Of a DNA stretch of 64,000 bases, positions 1 to 8,659 are shown one piece after another. The notes below the pieces were generated by a model. It had not been told where the DNA came from, searched no databases, and saw only the letters and a program-made list of their open reading frames with translations. The DNA is from Leptospira jelokensis (GTDB taxonomy: Bacteria > Spirochaetota > Leptospiria > Leptospirales > Leptospiraceae), in NCBI RefSeq assembly GCF_004769635.1, contig NZ_RQGH01000035.1, positions 1 to 64,000 of the forward strand. The letters run 5' to 3'. Made by a program: the position numbers and the translations under genes. The first letter of the stretch is position 1; each line of letters starts with the position of its first letter.

Positions 1-255
1 GGTTCATTTTGGTTCCTTTTCAATTTCATTTACTTATTATTTCTTTGTTTTAAAAGTTATAAATATTTGACTATGGCAAAAATCTGCTATAGCGCTTAAC
101 AATAAATTTACGTGTTCCGTTAAATTCCTAAAAAAAGAACGTAAGACGATACTTCCGTTTTACTTTTTTTACCATCTATTGTGATGCAGTGAGCAACTTC
201 CCAGAATAGTTATTATGTCGCATAACATTCGCTATTCGTTGAGTGTACTCGTACA

Positions 256-291
256 TCCTTTACAGTTTTGTCTTAATACATACTTTACAAA
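256..291 (+). repeat. Left terminal inverted repeat of the IS
   Basis: This 36-base stretch matches the reverse complement of 1549-1584 at most positions. It contains two copies of a TTTACA-type word about 25 bases apart, and the partner end has the same internal doubling. Such doubled words could serve as transposase binding sites. Confidence 0.75.
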
Positions 292-299
292 AAGTATGA

Positions 300-1496
300 T
301 CAAAATCCTGATTCAGACGTTAAAGAGGATGGCATTGGGTTTTTAAATTGCAACAATTTTCCTGTATATAGGTCTATTACTCCAAGACTGACTCCATAAA
401 AATGAATCTTCACATGTCTATCAGAGATCTCTTCCAGTCCGACTTCCTCTAATGCAAGTGCGGAAGATAAAAAAATCCGATGCCCTTCAAAATGTAGATT
501 CCCTAGATCATTCACTTCACCAATCATTATGTTTGTTGGATAAGAAGCTTTAACGATCCGTTTCGGAAACTTTCGTTTGGACTTCTGATAATGCTGCGCT
601 GGAAATGAATTTTGGATTCCTTCATGGGGTCTTAGATAGTTGAACTCCTTTTGAAACTCCCGAAATGCTTTCTGTTGGGCTTCTAAACTCGACCTTGGTG
701 GCAAAGCTGTTTCTTCTTTTAACGTTTTATGCATCCTTTCATGCCTACCATTCTGTTGGGGTTTGCCCGGTTCAATTCGCTCTAATTTGATCCCAAGTTT
801 GATCCACCAAACTGACAGTTTACTTAGCCCAGCAAGTGCATTGGATGCAAACGGTGGTCCATTGTCCGTTCGAATCGCAAGAGGCATTCCGTACTCCGTG
901 AATAACTTCGTAAATTCATTGATTACATTGGCGGTATCCGCCTTTGCCACAATCTCACAACAGAGTAAAAATCGACTATAAGCATCCGTTACCGTAAGCG
1001 GAGTGCATCTTTCTCCATTCCCAACAGTGAAATGACCCTTAAAATCCGCACACCAAATATCATTCGGACCAAGCGCATGAGAAAACGGTTGTTCGATGCT
1101 TTCTCTCCGGATCCTTCGTTTGGGAGGTTTGATTAAATCATTTTGTTTTAAGATACGACCAACAGTACTTGGATGAGGCCAGTTCTTAATCATATGAATC
1201 CTCGCAGATAAAGAAGCCAAGAGTTTCCTTGCTCCCCATCTCGGATGTTCTTTCCTTTCTTGTAAGGTCAGTTCAATGATTTTCTTTCGGGTTTGGTGTG
1301 GGTGGCGTTTGGGTTTTCGACTTTTATCTTTTAAACCATCAAGACCATAAAGCTCATACTGTTCTAAGTATTTATAGCCAGTGACTCGACTAATATTAAA
1401 TTCATGGCAAAGGTCTGTGAGAGACCAACCTCCACGTTTCCACGCTACAACAAATTTCATTCTTTCTTCAAACACGTTTGTCTCCTTCCAAGCCAT
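300..1496 (-). CDS. IS481-family transposase
   Basis: DDE transposase that cuts and rejoins the ends of the surrounding insertion sequence. The N-terminal 60 residues form a helix-turn-helix of the Leucine-zipper/homeodomain-like type that binds the ends. The rve integrase core follows, with the catalytic triad visible as D151 (CADFKG), D211 (RTDNGPPF) and E253 (GRHERMHKTLKEE). The length, 398 residues, is normal for the IS481/IS3-like group and there is no frameshift. An AGGAG sequence lies seven bases before the ATG. Assignment to IS481 rests on the single-ORF layout and the sequence around the triad. Confidence 0.9.
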   Translation of the reverse strand: MAWKETNVFEERMKFVVAWKRGGWSLTDLCHEFNISRVTGYKYLEQYELYGLDGLKDKSRKPKRHPHQTRKKIIELTLQERKEHPRWGARKLLASLSARIHMIKNWPHPSTVGRILKQNDLIKPPKRRIRRESIEQPFSHALGPNDIWCADFKGHFTVGNGERCTPLTVTDAYSRFLLCCEIVAKADTANVINEFTKLFTEYGMPLAIRTDNGPPFASNALAGLSKLSVWWIKLGIKLERIEPGKPQQNGRHERMHKTLKEETALPPRSSLEAQQKAFREFQKEFNYLRPHEGIQNSFPAQHYQKSKRKFPKRIVKASYPTNIMIGEVNDLGNLHFEGHRIFLSSALALEEVGLEEISDRHVKIHFYGVSLGVIDLYTGKLLQFKNPMPSSLTSESGF

Positions 1497-1548
1497 GACA
1501 CACTCCTGGTGTGTACATCGTGTTCTGAATCGAAGAATTAAAATCTAG

Positions 1549-1584
1549 TTTGTAAAGGATGTATTGAGATCAATTTGTAAGCGA
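1549..1584 (-). repeat. Right terminal inverted repeat of the IS
   Basis: Reverse-complement partner of 256-291. It contains TTTGTAAAGGATGTATTGAG and a second TTTGTAAG word, mirroring the doubled word at the other end. Confidence 0.75.
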
Positions 1585-1631
1585 AGAAGCAAGTACGGAC
1601 CCTTTGAATAGAAAGGCACATCGGTAACACA

Positions 1632-4600
1632 TTATACTAAGAATTCGATGTTATCAATTTTTTTCATAATTCTGTCAGTTTCAAAAAGAGCGACAATTAT
1701 TTTCTGGTAATAAGAGATATCTTCAAATGTAAGCTCCATCCCTTTTCGATCATTTAACCATTTTTGTGCAGGCTGATATCCACCAATTGAGAAGTTCCAT
1801 ATAAAATCTGAAATTCCAGTAAAAAATTGTTCAGAATTAATATAAACATATCCTTCCGAATATGTTAAATCATCTATTAGATTGCTACCTGCTTTAGGAT
1901 ACTTTGTAACAAATTTTTCAAGCTTGAGGCTTTCCAGTAAATGTAGCTCCCTGAGTTCCCCTCCGAGATTCACCAATTCCCAAAAAACTTTTTTATCACT
2001 TGGATAAGGAATTCGAGGAAAATCTGATTTGAAATATTCTTTGTAAGTTTTTCTGTATACTTGTGAATGCAATATTGCATAGATATAGTCAAATAAGTCC
2101 ATAGGTGCGAATGAATCTTTTGTTGATTCTTTTTCGTCTGAAAATGTTAACCCTAAGTTATTAGCGATTTCAAGAACGATGTCCATATTTAAATTTGGTT
2201 TTCGTTTTCCCGCTCCGATCAGTTCTGGATTTTTGAAGTCTGGATAAATATAAAGTGGGAACACATAATTTATATTGTATGCACTAAAGGTTTTATGGCC
2301 AGCTATAAATTTAGATACAAACGCGCCAGCTTGCTCTTTCTCTGGCACTTGCTTTGGGCAAATCAGACTAATATTATCTTTTTTAAACAAATGTTTCATT
2401 ACCTCAGCTCTAGGCATGCAATGAAAGCCTTTTGTGATTCCAGAATAATAAGTATACCTATATTCAAAAGGACGATAAGTAATCTTTACAATGTTCGAGA
2501 AGTCTAAACCAGAATTTTTTAAATCGTTCTTTGCTCCCGATACTGACCAGTCTCTAACGTCTTTGCCTAAATTAAATTTTGATCTTCCTGCATCATCATC
2601 TAATTCGATAAATTCTTCGATTGTTTGTTTTAAATCTTGAATTGTAAAATGAATTGTAAATTCATCCCTGGCAGTAACAATACCAGCAGAGTTTATACTA
2701 AAAATTTCATGAATTGAAAATCCCTTGTCATATTCTAGTTGTGCAGAATACTCTTTCGGAACGAAAAAATAATTTGGTTTATTTTTTTCTATTTCTAGAA
2801 ATTGAATTTTATTTAATGTGTTTATCGATAAAAAATTATATTTTTCATCTCTTTTCCCGAATAGATCAAAGTGAAACACTTTCGCCAATTCTTTAGGTTT
2901 TTTCTTACCAGTTTTGATGAAAAAATTAATAGAAACCCCTTGTTGAATATCGAATACATTCTCATCAAGACTTCCATCAGGTGATTTTTCTTTTTTTTTG
3001 CTATTCCCATGCAAGTCGATTGTATATATTTTGTCATAAGTTTTAAGCAAGTTCCAGCGCATCCCTCTAAAAGTCGGGTTATCTAGGAAACCATGCGGAT
3101 TTATGAATGCAAGTATTCCAAACTCGTTCTTTTCTATAAAATGCTGTCCGTAACGTATAAATTTAACATAGTCATCATTAATCCATTTTGGATTTCGTTC
3201 TTTTAGTTTTTCTACACCTCCAGGTTCTTTCTTGTAGTCCTCCATTAGACTCATTATCCATTCGCCTTTGTTTGAGCTTTCTCCACTATAAGGTGGGTTT
3301 CCAAATACAATCATCACTGGAGCATCTCGCTTTACGTCATTCGCATGCCTTGCTTCTTCAGACAACCACCTTGCAAGAGCAAATAAAGTGCCATCATCTT
3401 CATGATATTCTTCCAATGAATTTGTAAGAAAGACTTTCAACCTTTGATTTTTTGATGGTTTGAAGCCAGTTTGGTGTAGTAGCATTTCTATTTTTAAATG
3501 AGCCATTGCATATGAGGCCATAAGGATTTCAAACCCATGCATTCTTGGGATTAAATGGTTTTCCACGTAATTACTCCAAATGCCTTCTTGACCATCAAAC
3601 TTATGTTTTACCAAACTAATCAATTCCGCGAGAAACGTTCCCGTTCCCGTAGCAGGATCAAGAAATTGTACTTTATGTAACTTTTTCTTTACTGCTTTTT
3701 TTTCACCTGGTTCTTTAATCTGTACGTCGATCATAGAATGATCAGCAATCCCATCAGAAATCTCAAACTCCGATTTCAGTATTTCGTCTATTGATCTGGT
3801 GATGAAATTTACTACCGGTCTTGGTGTATAATAAACACCCTTTGCCTTTCGCAAGGCAGGATCATATTCAGCTAAAAAAGTTTCATAGAAATGGATTATC
3901 GGATCTTGAGTTTGAGTAGACCTTCCAAAATCCTTGAGCAGAGAAGCAACATCAGCCGATCTAAATATCTCAGCTAAAGAATCTACTACCCATTTGATTC
4001 TATCATCAATCTCGGGTCCGGCAATATATCCAAACAAACTTCTTAAGAATGGATTTGATTTAGGTATGAGTTCCGCTGCTTCTTGCCTGGAGAATGTTTC
4101 TAATGTCTTATCATGGAACCTTGCCGCAAACATACCATATGCAATAGTTTGCGCGTATATATCTGCAAAAGCTTTAGGTTCAATGTCGTGAATAAGTACT
4201 TTTTTAAATGCCTCCATCTGGTCCCACAAAGAAGACTTTTCGCGATTCTTTATGTCAAGCTGGAGTGCTGATTCAATAATACCATCGAGCATTCTTGCTT
4301 TTTTAGCCATAAACTTTGCTAACATCTGCGAAGAAGTAATCGTCTGTCCCTTGTAGTGACAGAATTCTTGAATTAAATTTATAAGTTGATCGAATGACTC
4401 AGGTTTTGAAACAATTTTCCCATTCCTGATATCAGCAATCTTTACTCTAATTTTATTCTCACCATCAACATAAAGATGAAAATCTAAGTAGTCTGTGAAA
4501 ATTAAATTACCAAGACTTGATCTGTAGCGGTCGAACTGCTCTTTGTTACCTGTTTTCTTCATCCCTTCTAAGTCATTGTCACCAATATCTTTTGCTTCAA

Positions 4601-4799
4601 TGTAACCAATAGGGATATCACGTTTAGAAATTATATAATCTGGAGCACCACATGCGATTTTCTTAGGTTCATTCGTAACTAGCACATCAGGAACCAAATC
4701 CTCTATAAGTGTTTGAAGATCTCCTCGATAAGTATGTTCCGTTGCCTTCCCAGATTTAAAATGCTTGCTGATGTTTTGTAAATATTTCTCTATATGCAT
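1632..4799 (-). CDS. Single-chain type ISP/IIG restriction-modification enzyme
   Basis: Adenine-specific DNA methyltransferase fused to an endonuclease. The N-terminus carries a PD-(D/E)xK-like nuclease signature, GAPDYIISKR followed by IEAK (about residues 51-70, with D54, E68 and K70). A helical coupler follows. The N6-methyltransferase core has motif I, LDPATGTGTFL, near residue 381 and motif IV, FGNPPYSG, near residue 501. The C-terminal ~400 residues would form the target recognition domain. At 1055 residues it lacks the SF2 helicase of LlaGI-type ISP enzymes (about 1500 residues), so it resembles the shorter helicase-free relatives. Its target site cannot be read from sequence. It is the last gene of a minus-strand defence-like cluster. 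Confidence 0.88.
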   Translation of the reverse strand: MHIEKYLQNISKHFKSGKATEHTYRGDLQTLIEDLVPDVLVTNEPKKIACGAPDYIISKRDIPIGYIEAKDIGDNDLEGMKKTGNKEQFDRYRSSLGNLIFTDYLDFHLYVDGENKIRVKIADIRNGKIVSKPESFDQLINLIQEFCHYKGQTITSSQMLAKFMAKKARMLDGIIESALQLDIKNREKSSLWDQMEAFKKVLIHDIEPKAFADIYAQTIAYGMFAARFHDKTLETFSRQEAAELIPKSNPFLRSLFGYIAGPEIDDRIKWVVDSLAEIFRSADVASLLKDFGRSTQTQDPIIHFYETFLAEYDPALRKAKGVYYTPRPVVNFITRSIDEILKSEFEISDGIADHSMIDVQIKEPGEKKAVKKKLHKVQFLDPATGTGTFLAELISLVKHKFDGQEGIWSNYVENHLIPRMHGFEILMASYAMAHLKIEMLLHQTGFKPSKNQRLKVFLTNSLEEYHEDDGTLFALARWLSEEARHANDVKRDAPVMIVFGNPPYSGESSNKGEWIMSLMEDYKKEPGGVEKLKERNPKWINDDYVKFIRYGQHFIEKNEFGILAFINPHGFLDNPTFRGMRWNLLKTYDKIYTIDLHGNSKKKEKSPDGSLDENVFDIQQGVSINFFIKTGKKKPKELAKVFHFDLFGKRDEKYNFLSINTLNKIQFLEIEKNKPNYFFVPKEYSAQLEYDKGFSIHEIFSINSAGIVTARDEFTIHFTIQDLKQTIEEFIELDDDAGRSKFNLGKDVRDWSVSGAKNDLKNSGLDFSNIVKITYRPFEYRYTYYSGITKGFHCMPRAEVMKHLFKKDNISLICPKQVPEKEQAGAFVSKFIAGHKTFSAYNINYVFPLYIYPDFKNPELIGAGKRKPNLNMDIVLEIANNLGLTFSDEKESTKDSFAPMDLFDYIYAILHSQVYRKTYKEYFKSDFPRIPYPSDKKVFWELVNLGGELRELHLLESLKLEKFVTKYPKAGSNLIDDLTYSEGYVYINSEQFFTGISDFIWNFSIGGYQPAQKWLNDRKGMELTFEDISYYQKIIVALFETDRIMKKIDNIEFLV

Positions 4800-4911
4800 G
4801 TAAAAATTTTATAACCTAAGTAAATCTTAAAATTTGGGAAATTTCTGTTCATTAAATATTAGCATCCCAGCAGGTACAGAATTCATACTTTCCCACTTCT
4901 GAATAATGACG

Positions 4912-5100
4912 CTAGCAGATTCCTGTGATCTCGGAGTTCTCATCGAAAAACTTGCATCTGTGACATGCAAGCTCCCAGGAGGCCCGGATGGTCTCTCTCA
5001 ACGGAATAGCGTATTCGTCTAGGTCGGATTTATCTTTTTCCATATAAGGTAGGGAGGTTGAGAATCGAGGATTTGGGCCCAAGAGTGCAAATTTTTGCAA
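4912..5100 (-). CDS. Small unrecognised ORF, possible hypothetical protein
   Basis: A 62-residue frame lies alone in the 304-base gap between the EVE-like gene and the restriction-modification gene. It ends in a Cys-rich stretch, CHRCKFF followed by a C-terminal Cys. No clear Shine-Dalgarno sequence or family was recognised. It could be chance coding or a remnant of a zinc-binding protein. The rest of the gap shows nothing that I could identify. Confidence 0.22.
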   Translation of the reverse strand: MQKFALLGPNPRFSTSLPYMEKDKSDLDEYAIPLRETIRASWELACHRCKFFDENSEITGIC

Positions 5101-5103
5101 AAT

Positions 5104-5568
5104 TTAAAAATTAATTTTACTGATCCAATCTTTAATCAAATCGACTGTCTTCGTATCTTCAGAGGCCTCGGAGATGGTATTTGTCATCGCGAGCATATAA
5201 TGCTCATTTTTCCCTTGTTTGTAGACATCATTGAAATAAGAAATCTTATTGAATCGGCGAAAATGACGAAACCAAATTTCCATTTCTGGAATGACTTTCT
5301 TGATATAGTTGTATTCTTCTATTTCTGTAACCAAGGCAAAAGGTATATTGTGATGGAAAATAATTATAATATCATCCTTGGAAATAGCTTTCGCAAAGGC
5401 GCGAATGTTATTTGGAAATGTTTCTAATTCGGAATCGTCATAAGTTGTCAGATCAGACTTATCATCGTCAAAATCTAGTCCAACGTAATTCTTAGACAAA
5501 CATTTAACAGTATAGTCAGTAGCATATGCACTGTCGTTAGGATGAAGTTGCATTCTCCAGTATTTCAT
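5104..5568 (-). CDS. EVE/McrB-N-like PUA-fold protein, probable modified-base sensor
   Basis: 154-residue stand-alone protein. The opening pattern (YWRMQLHPND, then NYVGLDFDDDKSDLT) and the IIIIFHHNIPFALVTEI strand resemble the N-terminal modified-DNA-binding domains of McrB and EVE/PUA-like proteins. In those families the domain reads modified cytosine in DNA, or modified RNA, and is normally fused or linked to a nuclease. Here no catalytic part is attached, so a partner is expected, perhaps one of the two genes upstream in the same minus-strand group. An AAGGAAAA-type sequence precedes the ATG. The domain assignment is by motif reading only. Confidence 0.6.
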   Translation of the reverse strand: MKYWRMQLHPNDSAYATDYTVKCLSKNYVGLDFDDDKSDLTTYDDSELETFPNNIRAFAKAISKDDIIIIFHHNIPFALVTEIEEYNYIKKVIPEMEIWFRHFRRFNKISYFNDVYKQGKNEHYMLAMTNTISEASEDTKTVDLIKDWISKINF

Positions 5569-5629
5569 TTCATTTTCCTTCTAATAATAATTAATTTTTA
5601 TTCTAGTATTCTCGACCGACGACTTGGTA

Positions 5630-6394
5630 TTACAAATTCGTCAAATATGGTGCAATAAATTTGCCAAACGAAACCACATGTTGTGAAGTTTCGATTAAGG
5701 AAAGATATGGATTCCACTTCTCCATCAATAACTTTAGAAACCCCTTATCCTTTAGTCTATCATTAGTATTTTCCATAAATAAAATCAGCAGGGAAACCAA
5801 CTGTTCCTTATCATGGTAATTTGTTTTTTCTATTTCTTTGATTATCTCTGCTACCGTTGAATGAACATCACTTGATATATTAATCGTTGAATTGTTTGAA
5901 TTAGATTGTAAGGCGATACTTCCAGAGTTATTTTGAATCAATATTCCTTTACTGAGTTCACTGTTTTCTAAATAAGCAGTTTCCAAATCATTAAAGATTT
6001 CTTCAAAGAATGGAAGGAGGATAGACTCATGAAACATTTTTACATGTGCGTTGACATTTTTAGTATTTCCACCATATAGGTATCCCAAATTAAAGTAATC
6101 CAAATGTTTCTTGGTTTTTACCCAATCATTTATTAAAGCCCAAATAAAAGAGCTCCGCTCGTTCGAGTTTGATGGTAATTTATATCTGCTAAAATCTCTA
6201 CCTTTGTATAATTCTTTTTCGCTATATTGATGCTGCTCTAATTTTTCGATAACTTTTGAAAATACACTTTCAGCTCTCATAAAGTTAATAATCGATTCCA
6301 GCGCTTCAAATCCATCATCATTTGAGCTCCCAATTAAAAACTTTATATTGGTCTCAAATTTTTTTAGAATATTTCGAATTTCTTTTATTTCCAT
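5630..6394 (-). CDS. Unrecognised protein in defence-like cluster
   Basis: 254 residues, with no family recognised. The N-terminal 150 residues look helical (FETNIKFLIG, SFIWALINDWVK). A short Asn/Ser-rich strand segment follows at about 160-185 (ILIQNNSGSIALQSNSNN), then a helical C-terminus. The Asn/Ser strands resemble short beta-solenoid linkers in some bacterial STAND and death-like proteins, but this is only a resemblance. It lies between the EVE-like gene (61 bases downstream) and the HEPN-like gene (59 bases upstream), all on the minus strand, so co-expression and a shared role are likely. Confidence 0.6.
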   Translation of the reverse strand: MEIKEIRNILKKFETNIKFLIGSSNDDGFEALESIINFMRAESVFSKVIEKLEQHQYSEKELYKGRDFSRYKLPSNSNERSSFIWALINDWVKTKKHLDYFNLGYLYGGNTKNVNAHVKMFHESILLPFFEEIFNDLETAYLENSELSKGILIQNNSGSIALQSNSNNSTINISSDVHSTVAEIIKEIEKTNYHDKEQLVSLLILFMENTNDRLKDKGFLKLLMEKWNPYLSLIETSQHVVSFGKFIAPYLTNL

Positions 6395-6453
6395 TTTAAT
6401 TTCGTGCGTTTTTCCACGTTCTGGATATTATTCAGTACTTGGAAAACAGTTAA

Positions 6454-7191
6454 TCAATTTAATTTTTCTATCCAGAAATATCCTTTATTTGTCTCAGAAA
6501 AAGGATCTATTCCATTTTTTACTAAGTATTCTTTTGTTTGATTAATTGCTTTTAAACATATATTTCTCAGAAAAGTTTCTGGATATGATAAATGCCAATA
6601 TTCACCTGATGAGTTTTTATCACTCGGATTATCTATCCAAGATAAATAATGCGGGATATCCTGCCGCAAAACTCTTTTATTATCAATTCCCAGTGGTTTC
6701 ATTTCGTGAATTAAAGAATTTCGATATTTATAAAATAAGTTTAAATGTTGGAATTGGAAAAGTGACCCATTATACTTCTTATCGAATAATACAACAATTG
6801 GAGGGCGATCGAATTTTTTTAATTCGGAGATCGAAATGTCAATCTCTGGAACAGTGTATACCCAACCATGTTTCATGTGATTATATTTCTTGTTTATGAA
6901 ATCTTTGATTTCTGAAAACTGAGGCTCTAGTAGATATTTAAAATATTCATACAAATGAGGAAGACTAAACAATTGGCCCTCTTCCCAGCTTACTATATTT
7001 TCCAGGAATTTTATGATTCTTTCTCGATTGCCTTCGGAAGGGAAAATTGATTTTGAGAGCGCATCAATTATTGTAAAATATAGAATCTTTTTAAAATCTT
7101 TAAGATCCGCCTTCAAGGAATCTGCCTCATTGAATTGAACTTCAAAGTAATTTATAAAATATTCCACATTTGATATAATTTCCTCGTTCAC
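6454..7191 (-). CDS. Candidate HEPN-domain protein with RNxxxH motif
   Basis: 245-residue, largely helical protein. The sequence YKYRNSLIHE, with R157, N158 and H162, matches the R-N-x(3)-H form of the Rx4-6H active site of HEPN ribonucleases, which act in toxin-antitoxin, Abi, CRISPR-associated and RM-linked systems. It would be the first gene of the minus-strand group HEPN - unknown - EVE-like - RM enzyme. No membrane segment or signal peptide is present. Many HEPN-fold proteins are not active nucleases, so RNase activity is inferred. No antitoxin of the MNT type is visible next to it. Confidence 0.55.
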   Translation of the reverse strand: MNEEIISNVEYFINYFEVQFNEADSLKADLKDFKKILYFTIIDALSKSIFPSEGNRERIIKFLENIVSWEEGQLFSLPHLYEYFKYLLEPQFSEIKDFINKKYNHMKHGWVYTVPEIDISISELKKFDRPPIVVLFDKKYNGSLFQFQHLNLFYKYRNSLIHEMKPLGIDNKRVLRQDIPHYLSWIDNPSDKNSSGEYWHLSYPETFLRNICLKAINQTKEYLVKNGIDPFSETNKGYFWIEKLN

Positions 7192-7479
7192 TTAATTTTC
7201 CCTTCTTCATTCTGAATTCCGAATGGTTTCACCCCCTACCCCTGGGCACAGCTTCGCCCCTTGAGTCCCATGCCCAAAACAAAACAGTGGTTCCATTTTT
7301 AGGGATTTGGCGCAAGTGAATTTCCAGCTAACGGGAATTTTCTGTATTCGAGTTTTATGTAATTATGTTGGAAAATGCTAATTTTTTAGGTAGATCTTGG
7401 TAAAAAAATTGAGACGAATGCAATAAAATGAATCTGCTTTATTTGTATCGCAAGTTAAACCTACATTCAAACATAGTGA

Positions 7480-7656
7480 CTAATTCCAATGGCGTGGAAG
7501 GCCATGAAAAGTTGAAAGGTCCCCCTCCCTCGGATTATTCTGAATATCATACGCCAATAGGTAACAAAGCCTTAGGTCTTCTTTCGGACTTTTTGTTTTT
7601 GAAGTATCCTGGCAATCAAAGGAGAGTAAGGTAAAAATTACCAGTAATGTTTTCAT
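7480..7656 (-). CDS. Short lipoprotein or lipoprotein remnant
   Basis: From the internal ATG at 7656 this reads as a 58-residue protein with a lipoprotein signal (MKTLLVIFTLLSFDCQD) whose lipid-attached Cys is near residue 15. The mature part has a second Cys in DLRLCYLLAYDIQ, a pattern I associate with small paralogous Leptospira lipoproteins. The C-terminal 20 residues look unrelated, so the gene may be truncated. It stands in an otherwise empty 860-base region (7192-8050) together with the next short lipoprotein. Confidence 0.4.
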   Translation of the reverse strand: MKTLLVIFTLLSFDCQDTSKTKSPKEDLRLCYLLAYDIQNNPREGDLSTFHGLPRHWN

Positions 7657-7807
7657 CGCATAATCTACCTTAAATTTGATCATCGTATATATTTATTGAT
7701 TTAATTCAATAAATACTTTTATTCACAATGCGAGAGATCTTTCTAAATAATTAGGGTAATATACCAGAATTTCCTTTGCAATCTTGATCCCTTACATAGG
7801 ATAAAAC

Positions 7808-8008
7808 TCAATGATTCACGTTAAATGCCCGCAGACTTTCCCACCTAGCGGAACCTTTGTCTTCGGAATTATCGGAGGTAATTAGAATAAGAAGAGAAGA
7901 CTCCAAACTGCTAATCCCGTTTCTTTTATTCTGTTCTTCGCATTTGGCTCTTGCACTAAAGCAATTGATGAAAAGGAAAAATAAAAATATTCTAAGTAAG
8001 TTCAGCAT
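7808..8008 (-). CDS. Short Leptospira-type lipoprotein
   Basis: 66 residues with a hydrophobic N-terminus ending in LFFLFINC, a lipobox typical of Leptospira. The mature part contains KCEEQNKRNGISSLESSLLI, which resembles a family of very short Leptospira lipoproteins with a conserved Cys, NKxN and Ser/Leu pattern. It would be anchored in the inner leaflet of the outer membrane or in the inner membrane. Function is unknown. It lies just after, and on the same strand as, the TPR/kelch gene group. Confidence 0.5.
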   Translation of the reverse strand: MLNLLRIFLFFLFINCFSARAKCEEQNKRNGISSLESSLLILITSDNSEDKGSARWESLRAFNVNH

Positions 8009-8050
8009 TTCTCGGGTAAAATTCTGATTAATTTTGGCTGGGCAACTAAT

Positions 8051-8659
8051 TCACGTCCTCTTGAGTTTTAGATAGAAAAATATTGAGATCGCAAGAGTTA
8101 TAACAAACAAATTCATAAAGACAATATTCCCAATAATAAGGTAATTTAATTTCTCTTTATTCGCATTTAATTGTTCTGTCAGTTTCGATTCAGTCTCGTT
8201 TATTTTAAAAACAATCTGTTCAAATTCAGGAATCGGATCCTGTATCTCAATCCTCTGAGCTACGCATTCAGTAAGATTAGGAGTTTTTTTACTTCTTTTC
8301 CCATCGGCTTTATTTTCCTCATCAATCAATTCTTTATTCTTCAACTCATAATATCTTTGTTGAACTAACGGATCAGCACTCCAAAATTCGAAGGCTTTAG
8401 AGAAATATTTATAAGCAGTACTGAATTTTCGTTGGTTATAATTTTGATTTCCAAGTTCAATCCATATTTTTGATTGTAATAAATCATATTCAGGATTAGA
8501 AAACTTAATTGCCGAATGTTTGTTTATTTCGATTTCCGCTTCTGCAAACTTATTTTCCTTGTATAATTTTTTTGCGAATTCCAACGGATCATCTTTACTC
8601 TCCGCAATGATAGGTAATATAGAGAAGATTGTAATTGTTAGATAAATTAATTTTTTCAT
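8051..8659 (-). CDS. Periplasmic TPR-like protein with C-terminal membrane anchor
   Basis: 202 residues. A signal peptide (MKKLIYLTITIFSILPIIAES) is followed by TPR-like helices at about 25-105 (FAKKLYKENKFAEAEIEI, FSTAYKYFSKAFEFW), a Lys-rich linker, a possible coiled coil (FKINETESKLTEQLNANKE), and one C-terminal membrane segment, IVFMNLFVITLAISIFFYL, with a basic tail. It is probably a periplasmic scaffold held in the inner membrane. Its ATG overlaps the stop of the kelch gene by four bases, so the two are translationally coupled. Confidence 0.65.
   Translation of the reverse strand: MKKLIYLTITIFSILPIIAESKDDPLEFAKKLYKENKFAEAEIEINKHSAIKFSNPEYDLLQSKIWIELGNQNYNQRKFSTAYKYFSKAFEFWSADPLVQQRYYELKNKELIDEENKADGKRSKKTPNLTECVAQRIEIQDPIPEFEQIVFKINETESKLTEQLNANKEKLNYLIIGNIVFMNLFVITLAISIFFYLKLKRT

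Larger units (their letters stand above)
245..1599 (-). mobile_element. IS481-like insertion sequence, apparently complete
   Basis: One DDE transposase gene is bracketed by long imperfect inverted repeats, about 1.35 kb in all, which is the usual size of an IS481-type element. The repeats are recognisable at 256-291 and 1549-1584, and weaker similarity (GTACT..G) continues outward to about 245 and 1599, so the exact ends are estimates. No convincing target duplication was found. The transposase reads through without a break, so the copy may be functional. It sits just downstream of the restriction-modification gene, a typical place for an insertion in an accessory region. Confidence 0.8.

Noticed and set aside
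1..244. AT-rich non-coding segment at the window start
   Set aside because: Contains a TAGCG/CATTCGCTATTC stretch similar to the half-sites near rep, but no ordered repeat, gene or terminator could be supported.
763..981. Plus-strand ORF of 72 codons inside the transposase
   Set aside because: It is antisense to the conserved catalytic core, which explains its openness; no ribosome site or family.
7192..7479. Gap upstream of the HEPN-like gene
   Set aside because: Checked for a promoter, tRNA or toxin gene; only a C-rich patch (CCCCCTACCCCTGGGC) was noted, with no supported function.
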